From NCBI GenBank assembly GCA_049589355.1, contig JBAWAP010000193.1, positions 30,558-94,557 of the forward strand: 64,000 nt of DNA, in the 5' to 3' direction. Below, piece by piece: positions 7,742 to 15,114 of the stretch; the stretch's first letter is position 1, and every line of letters begins with the position of its first letter. The stretch is from JBAWAP01 sp049589355 (GTDB lineage Bacteria > Chloroflexota > Anaerolineae > VGOG01). The translations under genes and the position numbers were made by a program. A model generated the notes under the pieces. The model searched no databases. It had not been told where the DNA came from and saw only the letters and a program-made list of their open reading frames with translations.

Positions 7742-8770
7742 ATGAATTCTGTAGCTGAAGCAAGACCAATCTCGCCCACGGCGAAGAAAGGCGGATTCGC
7801 GCGACTGTTGCGCAAGTACTCTCTACAGATCGCCATCGTTTTTGTCGCCCTGTTCATCTGGGCGTTTTTCTTGTGGAGGTCCCCCCGAACCTTTGGGGCA
7901 TATGATATCTACAATTCGCTTATGTCCACGACGCCCTTCTTTGCATTGATGGCGATTCCCCTGACTCTCGTCATCATCGCTAAGGAAATTGACCTGTCCT
8001 TCGGTTCCGTTATGGCGTGGGGCATGGCGGCCTTTGATGTGGTGTTCTTGCTGTTCAGCGCCACGAACCCCGCACTGGGTGTCTGGCTGGGCTTTGTCGC
8101 CTGCCTCCTGGCGGGCTTGCTGGCGGGTCTGTTGAATGGCGTCATTGTCGTCAGACTCGGAATCCCCTCGCTGGTTGCAACGATCGGAACGCAGTTCCTG
8201 TGGAGGGGGGTCGTGATGGTGGTGACGAACGGTCAAGGGCTCGGCATGACGCCGGTTCGGCAGACGCTGCTGTACCCTGCTCTGGTCGGCAGGGTCGGTG
8301 GCGTGATCCCCATGCAATTCATCTGGACGATTATCTTCGCCGTTGTGGCGTGGTTCTTCTTGAACCGCCACAAGTTCGGCGCACACGTCTACCTCATCGG
8401 CGACAACGTGGAAAGCGCCAAGCTGATGGGCGTGGACGTGGAACGCACCAAGATCCTGACCTTTGCCATTGTGGGAGTGGCGGCGGCCTTTGCCGGCTTC
8501 GTGGTCAGCGAAGAGGTTCTCTTCTTGTGGCCCACCTTGGGCGAAGGGTATCTCTTGAACACGCTTGCCTCCGTGTTCCTGGGCGGCACGTCGGTCTTTG
8601 GAGGGACGGGCACCGTGTTTGGAACGTTCGTCGCCGCCTTCATCATCGCCATAATTAATCCAGGCATCGTCGCTGCGGGCTGGACCGCCTATTGGACGCA
8701 GCTCATCTATGGTTTGATCATTGTCGTCTCCGTCGCGCTGCAAGCGGTTCTGCGCAGAAGGTTGGCTTAG
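7742..8770 (+). CDS. Sugar ABC transporter permease (FrcC/RbsC type)
   Basis: A 342-residue polytopic protein of the BPD_transp_2 family. A basic N-terminus is followed by about ten hydrophobic segments. Conserved stretches are IPLTLVIIAKEIDLSFGS near residue 75 and VFLGGTSVFGGTGTVFG near 280. It completes the binding protein-ATPase-permease transporter begun at 5876 and probably works as a homodimer. Length is usual for the family. Nothing is odd apart from the lack of a second permease, which is normal for this type. Confidence 0.88.
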   Translation: MNSVAEARPISPTAKKGGFARLLRKYSLQIAIVFVALFIWAFFLWRSPRTFGAYDIYNSLMSTTPFFALMAIPLTLVIIAKEIDLSFGSVMAWGMAAFDVVFLLFSATNPALGVWLGFVACLLAGLLAGLLNGVIVVRLGIPSLVATIGTQFLWRGVVMVVTNGQGLGMTPVRQTLLYPALVGRVGGVIPMQFIWTIIFAVVAWFFLNRHKFGAHVYLIGDNVESAKLMGVDVERTKILTFAIVGVAAAFAGFVVSEEVLFLWPTLGEGYLLNTLASVFLGGTSVFGGTGTVFGTFVAAFIIAIINPGIVAAGWTAYWTQLIYGLIIVVSVALQAVLRRRLA

Positions 8771-8801
8771 CTCGATGATGTTAGATTAAGCCCCTGAAGC
8801 C

Positions 8802-8913
8802 AACCCCACCCTTTCTCACCCCAGCGGGGGAGGGGTTAGGTGAGGTAAGCTGTCCTAAGAACCTATCCTAAAATTATGGTTTTCACGCTTGCCAACAGGG
8901 ATTTTAGGATAGG
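8802..8913. repeat. Palindromic repeats in the 288-base gap after the CUT2 operon
   Basis: A GC-rich inverted repeat (CAACCCC with GGGGTTAG, about 8802-8840) is followed by CCTATCCTAAAAT at 8862-8874 and its exact reverse complement at 8901-8913. These are 13-bp arms around 26 bases. They may terminate the upstream operon or be remnants of a small mobile palindrome. I see no gene in the rest of the gap. Confidence 0.5.
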
Positions 8914-9058
8914 CTCTAAGTCGAAGGCTAGCGATTTCAGGTGAGATATCTTCGTGGTAGACGAGGAGGTGCCGGCCAGTCAGGCGCATGCGGCCATCAT
9001 TGCTGCGGATGCCAGCTAGCCGGTATTTGTCTTTTCGACCCCTATCATAGGAGCAAAA

Positions 9059-10189
9059 ATGGAACATCGAGATCGAGTGCTCATGGCTCTTAACCACGAG
9101 GAGCCCGATAGATGTCCCATGCATATCAGCTTTACGCCGGAATTCGTCACCAGGCTGAAGAATGACCTGGGACTGACAGACGAGGATTTCTATAACCCCC
9201 ACGGAGGCGGTAACACTTACCTGTTGGAGCGCACCCTGGATCAGGACATGCTTCTAACGTCTGTGGGATGGGCCAACTCCTATTACGCCACTGAACTATA
9301 CAGTGATGACGGTGTTTCTTATACTGATGAATGGGGAGTAGGATGGAAGAACATAGAGTATCAAACAAGATTCGGCCAAGGCCGTTATACCGAAATAGTG
9401 GGGCACCCCCTGGCTGATGATGAGGCCATAGACACGTATCAACCGCCTGATCCGAACAGGCCCGAATTATACGTTGAGGCAGAAAGGGTCATCCAAGAAT
9501 TCAAGGACGAATACTGGATCGTGGGCGTGACGGTCACCACGATTTTTGAGACCGCCTGGGCGCTCAGAGGGTATGAGAAAACGCTGATGGATTTGGCGCG
9601 CAATCCTGATCTGATCGAGAACCTCTTCGATATCCCATTTCATTATCATCTCACGGCAGCGAAGAAATTGGTGGAGATGGGTGTAGACATGATCTGGATC
9701 GGGGATGACGTAGGCGCTCAGGATAGGATGCTCATTTCTCCAAAAACCTGGCGTCGCTTCCTTAAGCCCCGCCTGGCGACGTTTATCTCCACCCTGAAAA
9801 GCACCCATCCAGACGTAAAAGTAGCCTATCATTCAGACGGCAACATCCACCCCATCATCCCCGACCTGATCGAAATTGGCTTGGATGTCCTTAACCCGAT
9901 TCAGCCACGGTGTATGAACCCTGAAAAACTGAAAAAGGAGTACGGGGACAAACTGTGTTTCTGGGGCTCGCTGGATGAGCAGTACACCTTGCCCTTTGGA
10001 ACACCGGCTGAGGTTGAGAAAGAAGTGATCACCCGACTAAAAACGCTGGGCAAAAATGGTGGGTTGATCATCGGACCGACGCATCACGTGCAGCTTGATA
10101 CACCCCTGGAAAACTTCTGGGCCATGGTCAATACAATCACGAAGACGCCTTATAGCTCTCTAATGAGAATGAACCGCCAAAAGCGGTAA
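9059..10189 (+). CDS. Uroporphyrinogen-decarboxylase-fold protein (COG0407), copy 1
   Basis: A 376-residue TIM-barrel protein of the URO-D/MtaA/CmuA superfamily. It lacks the haem-pathway PxWxMRQAGR motif, so it is not a true HemE. Where cobalamin methyltransferases have the zinc motif HxC, this copy has HSD (YHSDGNI, about residue 257), so the zinc site is altered. SLDEQYTLPFGTP near residue 305 is shared with the two following paralogues. The ATG follows AGGAGC. It is the first of three tandem paralogues beside sugar transporters. Methyl transfer or an aldol-type reaction is possible, but no substrate can be given. Confidence 0.82.
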   Translation: MEHRDRVLMALNHEEPDRCPMHISFTPEFVTRLKNDLGLTDEDFYNPHGGGNTYLLERTLDQDMLLTSVGWANSYYATELYSDDGVSYTDEWGVGWKNIEYQTRFGQGRYTEIVGHPLADDEAIDTYQPPDPNRPELYVEAERVIQEFKDEYWIVGVTVTTIFETAWALRGYEKTLMDLARNPDLIENLFDIPFHYHLTAAKKLVEMGVDMIWIGDDVGAQDRMLISPKTWRRFLKPRLATFISTLKSTHPDVKVAYHSDGNIHPIIPDLIEIGLDVLNPIQPRCMNPEKLKKEYGDKLCFWGSLDEQYTLPFGTPAEVEKEVITRLKTLGKNGGLIIGPTHHVQLDTPLENFWAMVNTITKTPYSSLMRMNRQKR

Positions 10190-10214
10190 CCAAGCGGAAG
10201 GTTGCCTGCCAGTC

Positions 10215-10295
10215 TGTCAACGAATACCTAACGAATAAACGAATAAGCCAGCCAGCAATCGCTCATTCGTTTATTCGTTTCCCCATTCGTTGACA
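10215..10295. repeat. Long perfect two-step inverted repeat between URO-D-like genes
   Basis: Outer arms TGTCAACGAAT and ATTCGTTGACA and inner arms AACGAATAAACGAAT and ATTCGTTTATTCGTT are both perfect. They are separated only by short unpaired ACCT/TCCCC bulges, giving about 26 paired bases around a 20-base loop. The CGAATAAA unit is itself repeated. It could be an attenuator, a processing site or a miniature mobile element. Confidence 0.7.
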
Positions 10296-10320
10296 GAAGC
10301 ATTACCGATAGGGAGGATGT

Positions 10321-11469
10321 ATGAATGCCCGGGAACGGGTCATGTTGGCCCTGAGTCATAAACAGCCCGACCGCATCCCCATTGATCTTGGCGGGAGCAT
10401 TTGCTCCTCCATACATAAAGATGCCTACATCGTGTTCAAGAAACATCTGGGGATGGATGTAGAGGAACTTAAGATGCTGGACTACGTTCAACAATTGCCC
10501 TACTTGGACGAGGCCCTTCTGGAGCGTTTCGGCGTAGATTTTCGTCTGGTACAGTTGCCGGCCGCTACTGCGCTGGGCGTGAACATCTTCGAGGAAGGCG
10601 ACTATTACGCCTTCATTGACCGCTGGGGCTCCAAATTGCACATGCCCAAAGATGGGGGGCTGTACTTCGACTGGGTGGACTTTCCCATCAAAGAGGCCAC
10701 CATGGAGGCCCTGGACGACTACACCTGGCCGAAACCCGATCCCCCGGAGTACAATGTCCGACTTCGCGAACAGGCCGAGTACCTATACGCAAACACCGAT
10801 TATGCTCTGGTAGGCAGCGCCGTCATCGGCGGCGGAATCTTTGAGCAACCTGCCAGAACCATGGGCCTGGAGAATTTCTTCATCGCCCTGGTTACCGAGC
10901 CGAAATTCGCCGACCGGATGATGAGCCAGATCACTGAAATCTACATCGAGTCCTGCCACAACTATCTGGAGCAGGTGGGGCCATACCTTCACGTTTTCAC
11001 GTATTGGGACGATGTTAGCGGCCAGGATGGCTGGCTCATATCGCCAGAAATCTACCGCAAGATGGTCAAACCCAAACAGCGTCGCCTGCTGGAGGCGATC
11101 AAGAGCAAGACAGACGCCAAGGTCTACTATCACGGTTGCGGGGCTGTCTACGATCTGATCCCAGATTTAATCGAGCTGGGCTTCGACATTCTCAACCCGG
11201 TCCAGGTCTCAGCTCGGGGTATGGACACCAAGCGGCTAAAGACAGAGTACGGCCAGGACATTGTGTTCTGGGGCGGTGGGATTGATACCCAATACGTGCT
11301 CCCCTTCGGCACGCCTGAAGAGGTAGCCGATGAGGTCAAGCGACGCATTGACGACCTGGCTCCTGGTGGTGGGTTCGTCTTCGCTGCCGTCCACAACATC
11401 CAGGCCCTTGTTCCCCCCCAAAACATCGTCACTATGTTTGAGACGGCCCTCGAATACGGAAAGTACTGA
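10321..11469 (+). CDS. Uroporphyrinogen-decarboxylase-fold protein (COG0407), copy 2
   Basis: A 382-residue paralogue of the preceding gene. It begins MNARERVMLALSHKQPDRIPIDLGG, the typical N-terminus of MtaA/CmuA-like proteins. It keeps the HxC zinc motif (YHGCGAVYDLIPDLIELGF, about residue 263), unlike copy 1. GGGIDTQYVLPFGTP follows. The ATG has GGGAGG upstream. A two-base gap separates it from copy 3, so these two are certainly co-transcribed. A corrinoid-dependent or methyl-transfer role is possible from the family, but no corrinoid protein is encoded nearby. Confidence 0.82.
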   Translation: MNARERVMLALSHKQPDRIPIDLGGSICSSIHKDAYIVFKKHLGMDVEELKMLDYVQQLPYLDEALLERFGVDFRLVQLPAATALGVNIFEEGDYYAFIDRWGSKLHMPKDGGLYFDWVDFPIKEATMEALDDYTWPKPDPPEYNVRLREQAEYLYANTDYALVGSAVIGGGIFEQPARTMGLENFFIALVTEPKFADRMMSQITEIYIESCHNYLEQVGPYLHVFTYWDDVSGQDGWLISPEIYRKMVKPKQRRLLEAIKSKTDAKVYYHGCGAVYDLIPDLIELGFDILNPVQVSARGMDTKRLKTEYGQDIVFWGGGIDTQYVLPFGTPEEVADEVKRRIDDLAPGGGFVFAAVHNIQALVPPQNIVTMFETALEYGKY

Positions 11470-11471
11470 AG

Positions 11472-12524
11472 ATGACAAAGCGAGAAGTCATCAAACTGGT
11501 GCTTGAAGCCAAACGTCCACGCTACGTTCCCTGGAACATCGGGTTGACTCAAGAAGCACGGGAGAAGCTCCAGCAGCATTTTGGTCAAGCTGATTTAGAA
11601 GATGTACTGCAAAACCACTTTCTCCGATTGGGGAGCGACATCGGTTTCTTCAGAGATCTCGGCGATAACTGCGTCCAGGACGTTTTTGGAGTGATATGGG
11701 ACAGGAGTATTGACAAAGATATCGGCAACCCTAAAAACTGTATCCTGCCTAAGCCCACGCTTAAAGGCTACAGCTTTCCCGACCCCCTGGACCCTCGTTT
11801 CTTTGCGGACATCCCTGAGCGGATTGAGGAATCCGACGACCGCTTTCGCGTTTTCCAGATCGGGTTTTCGCTTTGGGAGAGGGCCTGGACGCTGCGCGGC
11901 TGGGAAAACCTGATGATGGATTTTCACGACCATCCAGGTTTCGTCCACGACCTGCTACACACCATTGCCGATTACAACATAGCCCAGGTCAAAGAGGCCC
12001 TGAAATACGACATTGACGCCGTCTATTTCGGAGATGATTGGGGAATGCAGCGTGGGTTACAGATGGGGCCTGTTATGTGGCACAAGTTCATTTACCCCGT
12101 ATTAAAACGCATGTACGGTGTCGTGCGCGAAGCAGGCAGGTATGTGATGATTCATTCCTGTGGAGACGTGGACGAGCTGTTTGATGACCTGATTGAGATC
12201 GGAGTGAATTGCTTCAATCCCTTTCAGCCTGAAGTCATGGATGTGACCTCTCTCATGCAACAATATCGTGGTCGCCTGGCTTTCCACGGAGGTCTCTCCA
12301 CGCAGCGGACTCTGCCCTACCGCTCCAGCGATGATGTCCGTAAGGAGACCGAATACCTGCTGGAACTCGGCCGCGATGGTGGCTACATCTTTGCTCCGGC
12401 CCACGATGTCGAGGGCGATGTGCCCTTGGAAAACATGCTTGCTTTCATCGAAACAGTCCAGCAGCAGCGTGGATACGCGAATGAGTTGAGTGAAAATAGA
12501 CCCCCTTCAGCAACTACTGGCTGA
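11472..12524 (+). CDS. Uroporphyrinogen-decarboxylase-fold protein (COG0407), copy 3
   Basis: A 350-residue paralogue starting two bases after copy 2 stops. It has HxC (IHSCGDVDELFDDLIEIGV, about residue 225) and GGLSTQRTLPYRS. ERAWTLRGWENLMMDF matches the ETAWALRGYEKTLMDL segment of copy 1, so the three are homologues of one another with diverging active sites. The next recognisable feature is the LacI-type promoter block 24 bases downstream of the stop. Function is unknown beyond the fold. Confidence 0.82.
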   Translation: MTKREVIKLVLEAKRPRYVPWNIGLTQEAREKLQQHFGQADLEDVLQNHFLRLGSDIGFFRDLGDNCVQDVFGVIWDRSIDKDIGNPKNCILPKPTLKGYSFPDPLDPRFFADIPERIEESDDRFRVFQIGFSLWERAWTLRGWENLMMDFHDHPGFVHDLLHTIADYNIAQVKEALKYDIDAVYFGDDWGMQRGLQMGPVMWHKFIYPVLKRMYGVVREAGRYVMIHSCGDVDELFDDLIEIGVNCFNPFQPEVMDVTSLMQQYRGRLAFHGGLSTQRTLPYRSSDDVRKETEYLLELGRDGGYIFAPAHDVEGDVPLENMLAFIETVQQQRGYANELSENRPPSATTG

Positions 12525-12547
12525 GGCCAGATACCAGGAAACTCGAC

Positions 12548-12576
12548 TTGACAAGGTAAACGTTTTCCCATATAAT
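12548..12576 (+). promoter_or_regulatory. Consensus promoter with LacI-family operator (site 1)
   Basis: TTGACA and TATAAT are both perfect, with a 17-base spacer. The spacer contains GGTAAACGTTTTCC at 12555-12568, a near-palindrome centred on ACGT of the type bound by LacI-family repressors. The block from CCAGGAAACTC upstream to the -10 box recurs at 19437 and 23172. A repressor there would block RNA polymerase directly. Confidence 0.8.
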
Positions 12577-12582
12577 TAGAAG

Positions 12583-12720
12583 TTCACCGACTTCGATAAG
12601 CGAGGCCAGCGGCTGGAGGTGTGGCACTACGATGCTTTCGGTGCCCACAGCGAGCGGGCCTACAAGAATGTCTCCTTCTTCGTGAGTATCTGTGGCTACG
12701 GGATCTTCGATGTAGTGGGC
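12583..12720 (+). pseudogene. Fragment of a GH31 glycosidase (alpha-xylosidase/alpha-glucosidase) gene
   Basis: Seven bases after the -10 box an open stretch without a start codon encodes RGQRLEVWHYDAFG, then SERAYKNVSFFVS and GYGIF. This is the N-terminal-domain pattern of GH31 enzymes, in which a Lys-Arg-Gly-Gln turn precedes the WN/WH-x-Asp-Ala strand and an AYKN-PFF-S-GYG motif. Only about 46 codons remain and the frame ends at a TAG at 12754. The gene has been deleted on both sides, leaving its promoter in front of the GH127 gene. Confidence 0.6.
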
Positions 12721-12781
12721 ATATGCGACTTGAGCTCTACATGCTACGGTGACTAGCCTGACTAGTTACAGGGAGAAAAGA

Positions 12782-14836
12782 ATGGATACTAAAAGTTTGA
12801 CCCGCCGTAAATTCCTTCGCGGCGCAGCACTAACCGGCATTGGACTGGTTGCAGCGGCATGCGGCCCATCGCCCACACCGACCGCAGCGCCTACCGTAGC
12901 GCCTACCGCAGCCCCAACCCCAACCCGGACCCCAACCACAACCCGGACCCCAACCACAACTCCGACTTCTGTGCCGACATCGTATTTGGATCCGGTGTAT
13001 GCCCCAGGCTACAAGATTCAAAGTACGCTCTGGAACCATCGCGCCAAACGAATCATTCAAAACTGGATACCGCACTGCTACAATCAGCTATCCAACCTGA
13101 GCCTGGCCGAAGGCGGGATCAATAACTTTATCCAGGCGGGCAGAAAGCTGAGCGGGCAATCCTATACCGGGCACGTGGGCTATTGGTTCTCGAATTCTTA
13201 TGTGTTCGCCACTATCGAGGCGATGTGTAATGCCTTGATGATAGATCCGCAAGGCGATTCAGACATCATCAATGCTCAAAACGCCATGCGCTCCAAGCTG
13301 AACGACTGGATTCCCAAGATTCTCAGCGCCCAGGAATCGGACGGTTATCTCCAAACGTATATCACCCTGGGGAATTACGCCCGCTGGACTGACCGGGCGG
13401 CGCATGAAGGATATGTAGCCGGTTACTTTCTCGAAGCGGCCAGCGCTCACTATCTGATGACCGGCAAAACGGATGCCACCCTGTATAACGCCGCCAAACG
13501 CCTGGCGGATTGTTGGTGCAACAACATTGGGCCTGGCAAAAAGACCTGGTGGGATGGTCACCAGGGAATGGAACAGGCTTTGACGAAACTTGCCCGATTC
13601 GTTAATTTCGTTGAAGGCGCAGGCAAGGGTGATAAATATGCGCAGCTCGCCAAGTTCTTGCTGGATTCGCGATGCTGCAGCGGCGAATACGATCAGAGCC
13701 AGACTTATCCGGTCAATCAGACCGAGGCCGTCGGGCATGCGGTTCGGGCCGTTTATATGTACTCCGGCATGGCCGATGTAGCAATGTTGACGAACAGTTC
13801 CAGCTATTACAATGCCGTGAATGCACTGTGGGACAACCTGGTCAACAAAAAGATGTATGTCACCGGCGGCGTAGGGAGCGGCGAAACCTCAGAAGGCTTT
13901 GGCGCTAACTATTCTCTCCCCAATAACTCGTATTGCGAATCCTGTTCGGGCTGCGGGATGCTCTTTTTCCAGCACAAGATGAACCTGGCTTACCAGGACG
14001 GCAAATATGCCGACCTGATGGAACTTGCTCTCTACAATGCCATCCTGGGCAGTCTTGACCTGGAAGCCAACAATTTCGCCTATACCAACCCCCTAGACCA
14101 GAACTTTGCTCGTTATGCCTGGCATAACTGCCCTTGCTGCGTCGGGAACATTCCCAGAACCCTCCTGGCCCTCCCCACCTGGATGTATGCCAAGGGCAGT
14201 GATGCGCTCTACGTCAACCTCTTCATTGGTAGCACGGTGACGATTGATAACATTGCCGGCGTCAGCGTTCAGGTGGTGCAAGCCACCGACTATCCATGGA
14301 GCGGCGATGTTTCGATTACGGTCAATCCTTCAGCGGCCAAGTGTTTCACGATCAAGATCCGTGTCCCTGACCGGAGCGTGAGCACTTGCTACTCCAGCAC
14401 GCCGGATGCGAACGGCATCACTTCTGTTTCGGTAAACGGCACCGCTATCAGTCCGACGATTAACAAAGGATACGCAGAGATTACCCGAACCTGGGCAGCG
14501 GGCGATAGAATTGATCTCGTCCTTCCCCTTACCATCCAGAGGGTGAACGCTGTCAGTAATGTGGCTGCTGATGTAGGCCGCGTGGCGCTGCAGTACGGTC
14601 CACTCATCTATAACATTGAGAGTGTTGATCATAACAACGCCAATGTAACCACCCTCACCCTCGACTCAAACGCTGCTTTATCTACCCAGAGGAATAGCGG
14701 TCTCTTGGGCGGAATTGCGGTCATCAAGGGAACCTTTACCAATGGCGCTGCCCTGACCGCCATACCGAACTATGTCCGCAACAACCGTGGCGGTCGCTCG
14801 ATAGTCTGGATCAAAGGGCAAAAAGAAGCACTGTGA
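12782..14836 (+). CDS. GH127-family beta-L-arabinofuranosidase, Tat-type lipoprotein
   Basis: A 684-residue secreted lipoprotein. A twin-arginine signal (TRRKFLRG) and lipobox VAAAC near residue 22 are followed by a Pro/Thr linker (about 30-62) and a GH127 (PF07944) (alpha/alpha)6 barrel with a beta-sandwich tail. The zinc-cysteine catalytic elements are present: YCESCSGCG (Glu-x-Cys, about residue 383) and WHNCPCCVGN (Cys-Cys, about 448). Family members remove terminal beta-L-arabinofuranose, for example from hydroxyproline-linked oligosaccharides. The start at 12782 gives the signal; the frame is open from 12749. It stops in KGQKEAL, and a Pro/Thr linker plus a LamG piece follow in another frame. 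Confidence 0.85.
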   Translation: MDTKSLTRRKFLRGAALTGIGLVAAACGPSPTPTAAPTVAPTAAPTPTRTPTTTRTPTTTPTSVPTSYLDPVYAPGYKIQSTLWNHRAKRIIQNWIPHCYNQLSNLSLAEGGINNFIQAGRKLSGQSYTGHVGYWFSNSYVFATIEAMCNALMIDPQGDSDIINAQNAMRSKLNDWIPKILSAQESDGYLQTYITLGNYARWTDRAAHEGYVAGYFLEAASAHYLMTGKTDATLYNAAKRLADCWCNNIGPGKKTWWDGHQGMEQALTKLARFVNFVEGAGKGDKYAQLAKFLLDSRCCSGEYDQSQTYPVNQTEAVGHAVRAVYMYSGMADVAMLTNSSSYYNAVNALWDNLVNKKMYVTGGVGSGETSEGFGANYSLPNNSYCESCSGCGMLFFQHKMNLAYQDGKYADLMELALYNAILGSLDLEANNFAYTNPLDQNFARYAWHNCPCCVGNIPRTLLALPTWMYAKGSDALYVNLFIGSTVTIDNIAGVSVQVVQATDYPWSGDVSITVNPSAAKCFTIKIRVPDRSVSTCYSSTPDANGITSVSVNGTAISPTINKGYAEITRTWAAGDRIDLVLPLTIQRVNAVSNVAADVGRVALQYGPLIYNIESVDHNNANVTTLTLDSNAALSTQRNSGLLGGIAVIKGTFTNGAALTAIPNYVRNNRGGRSIVWIKGQKEAL

Positions 14837-15075
14837 CGCCTACACCCACGCCGACGCCCGGTGGCCCGACCCCGACGCCCACCCCGGTGCCGGGAACCGG
14901 GCTGTCGGTCTGGCACAAGTTTGACGAGACCAATGGCACGACGGCGGCCGATTCGTCCGGCAATGGCAAGACCGCCACGCTGGTGAACGGTCCCACCTGG
15001 GTGGCGGGCAAGAAAGCCAATGCCGTCAACCTGGATGGCTCGAACGATTACGTGAGCCTGCCCGCCGGCAGGGAC
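14833..15075 (+). pseudogene. Remnant Pro/Thr linker plus truncated LamG-like domain
   Basis: From a GTG overlapping the GH127 stop, a frame encodes a TPTPTP linker and LSVWHKFDETNGTTAADSSG through DGSNDYVSLPAG. That is the first half of a concanavalin A/LamG carbohydrate-binding domain. The domain breaks off after about 55 residues, and the frame then runs by chance into the GH51 gene. It is most simply the lost C-terminal part of the GH127 protein, separated by a frameshift and cut by a deletion. A fusion with GH51 is less likely because GH51 has its own ribosome site. Confidence 0.6.
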
Positions 15076-15114
15076 ACTCCATGGATGGGTTCTCAGAAAG
15101 GAGAAAGAAACCGT

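Noticed and set aside
7823..8743. 306-codon minus-strand frame opposite the CUT2 permease
   Set aside because: It is rich in His, Gln, Asp and Gly, as expected of the antisense of a membrane protein, and has no ribosome site.
9059..12524. Haem biosynthesis HemE genes
   Set aside because: The substrate-binding PxWxMRQAGR motif is absent in all three, and there are no other haem genes.
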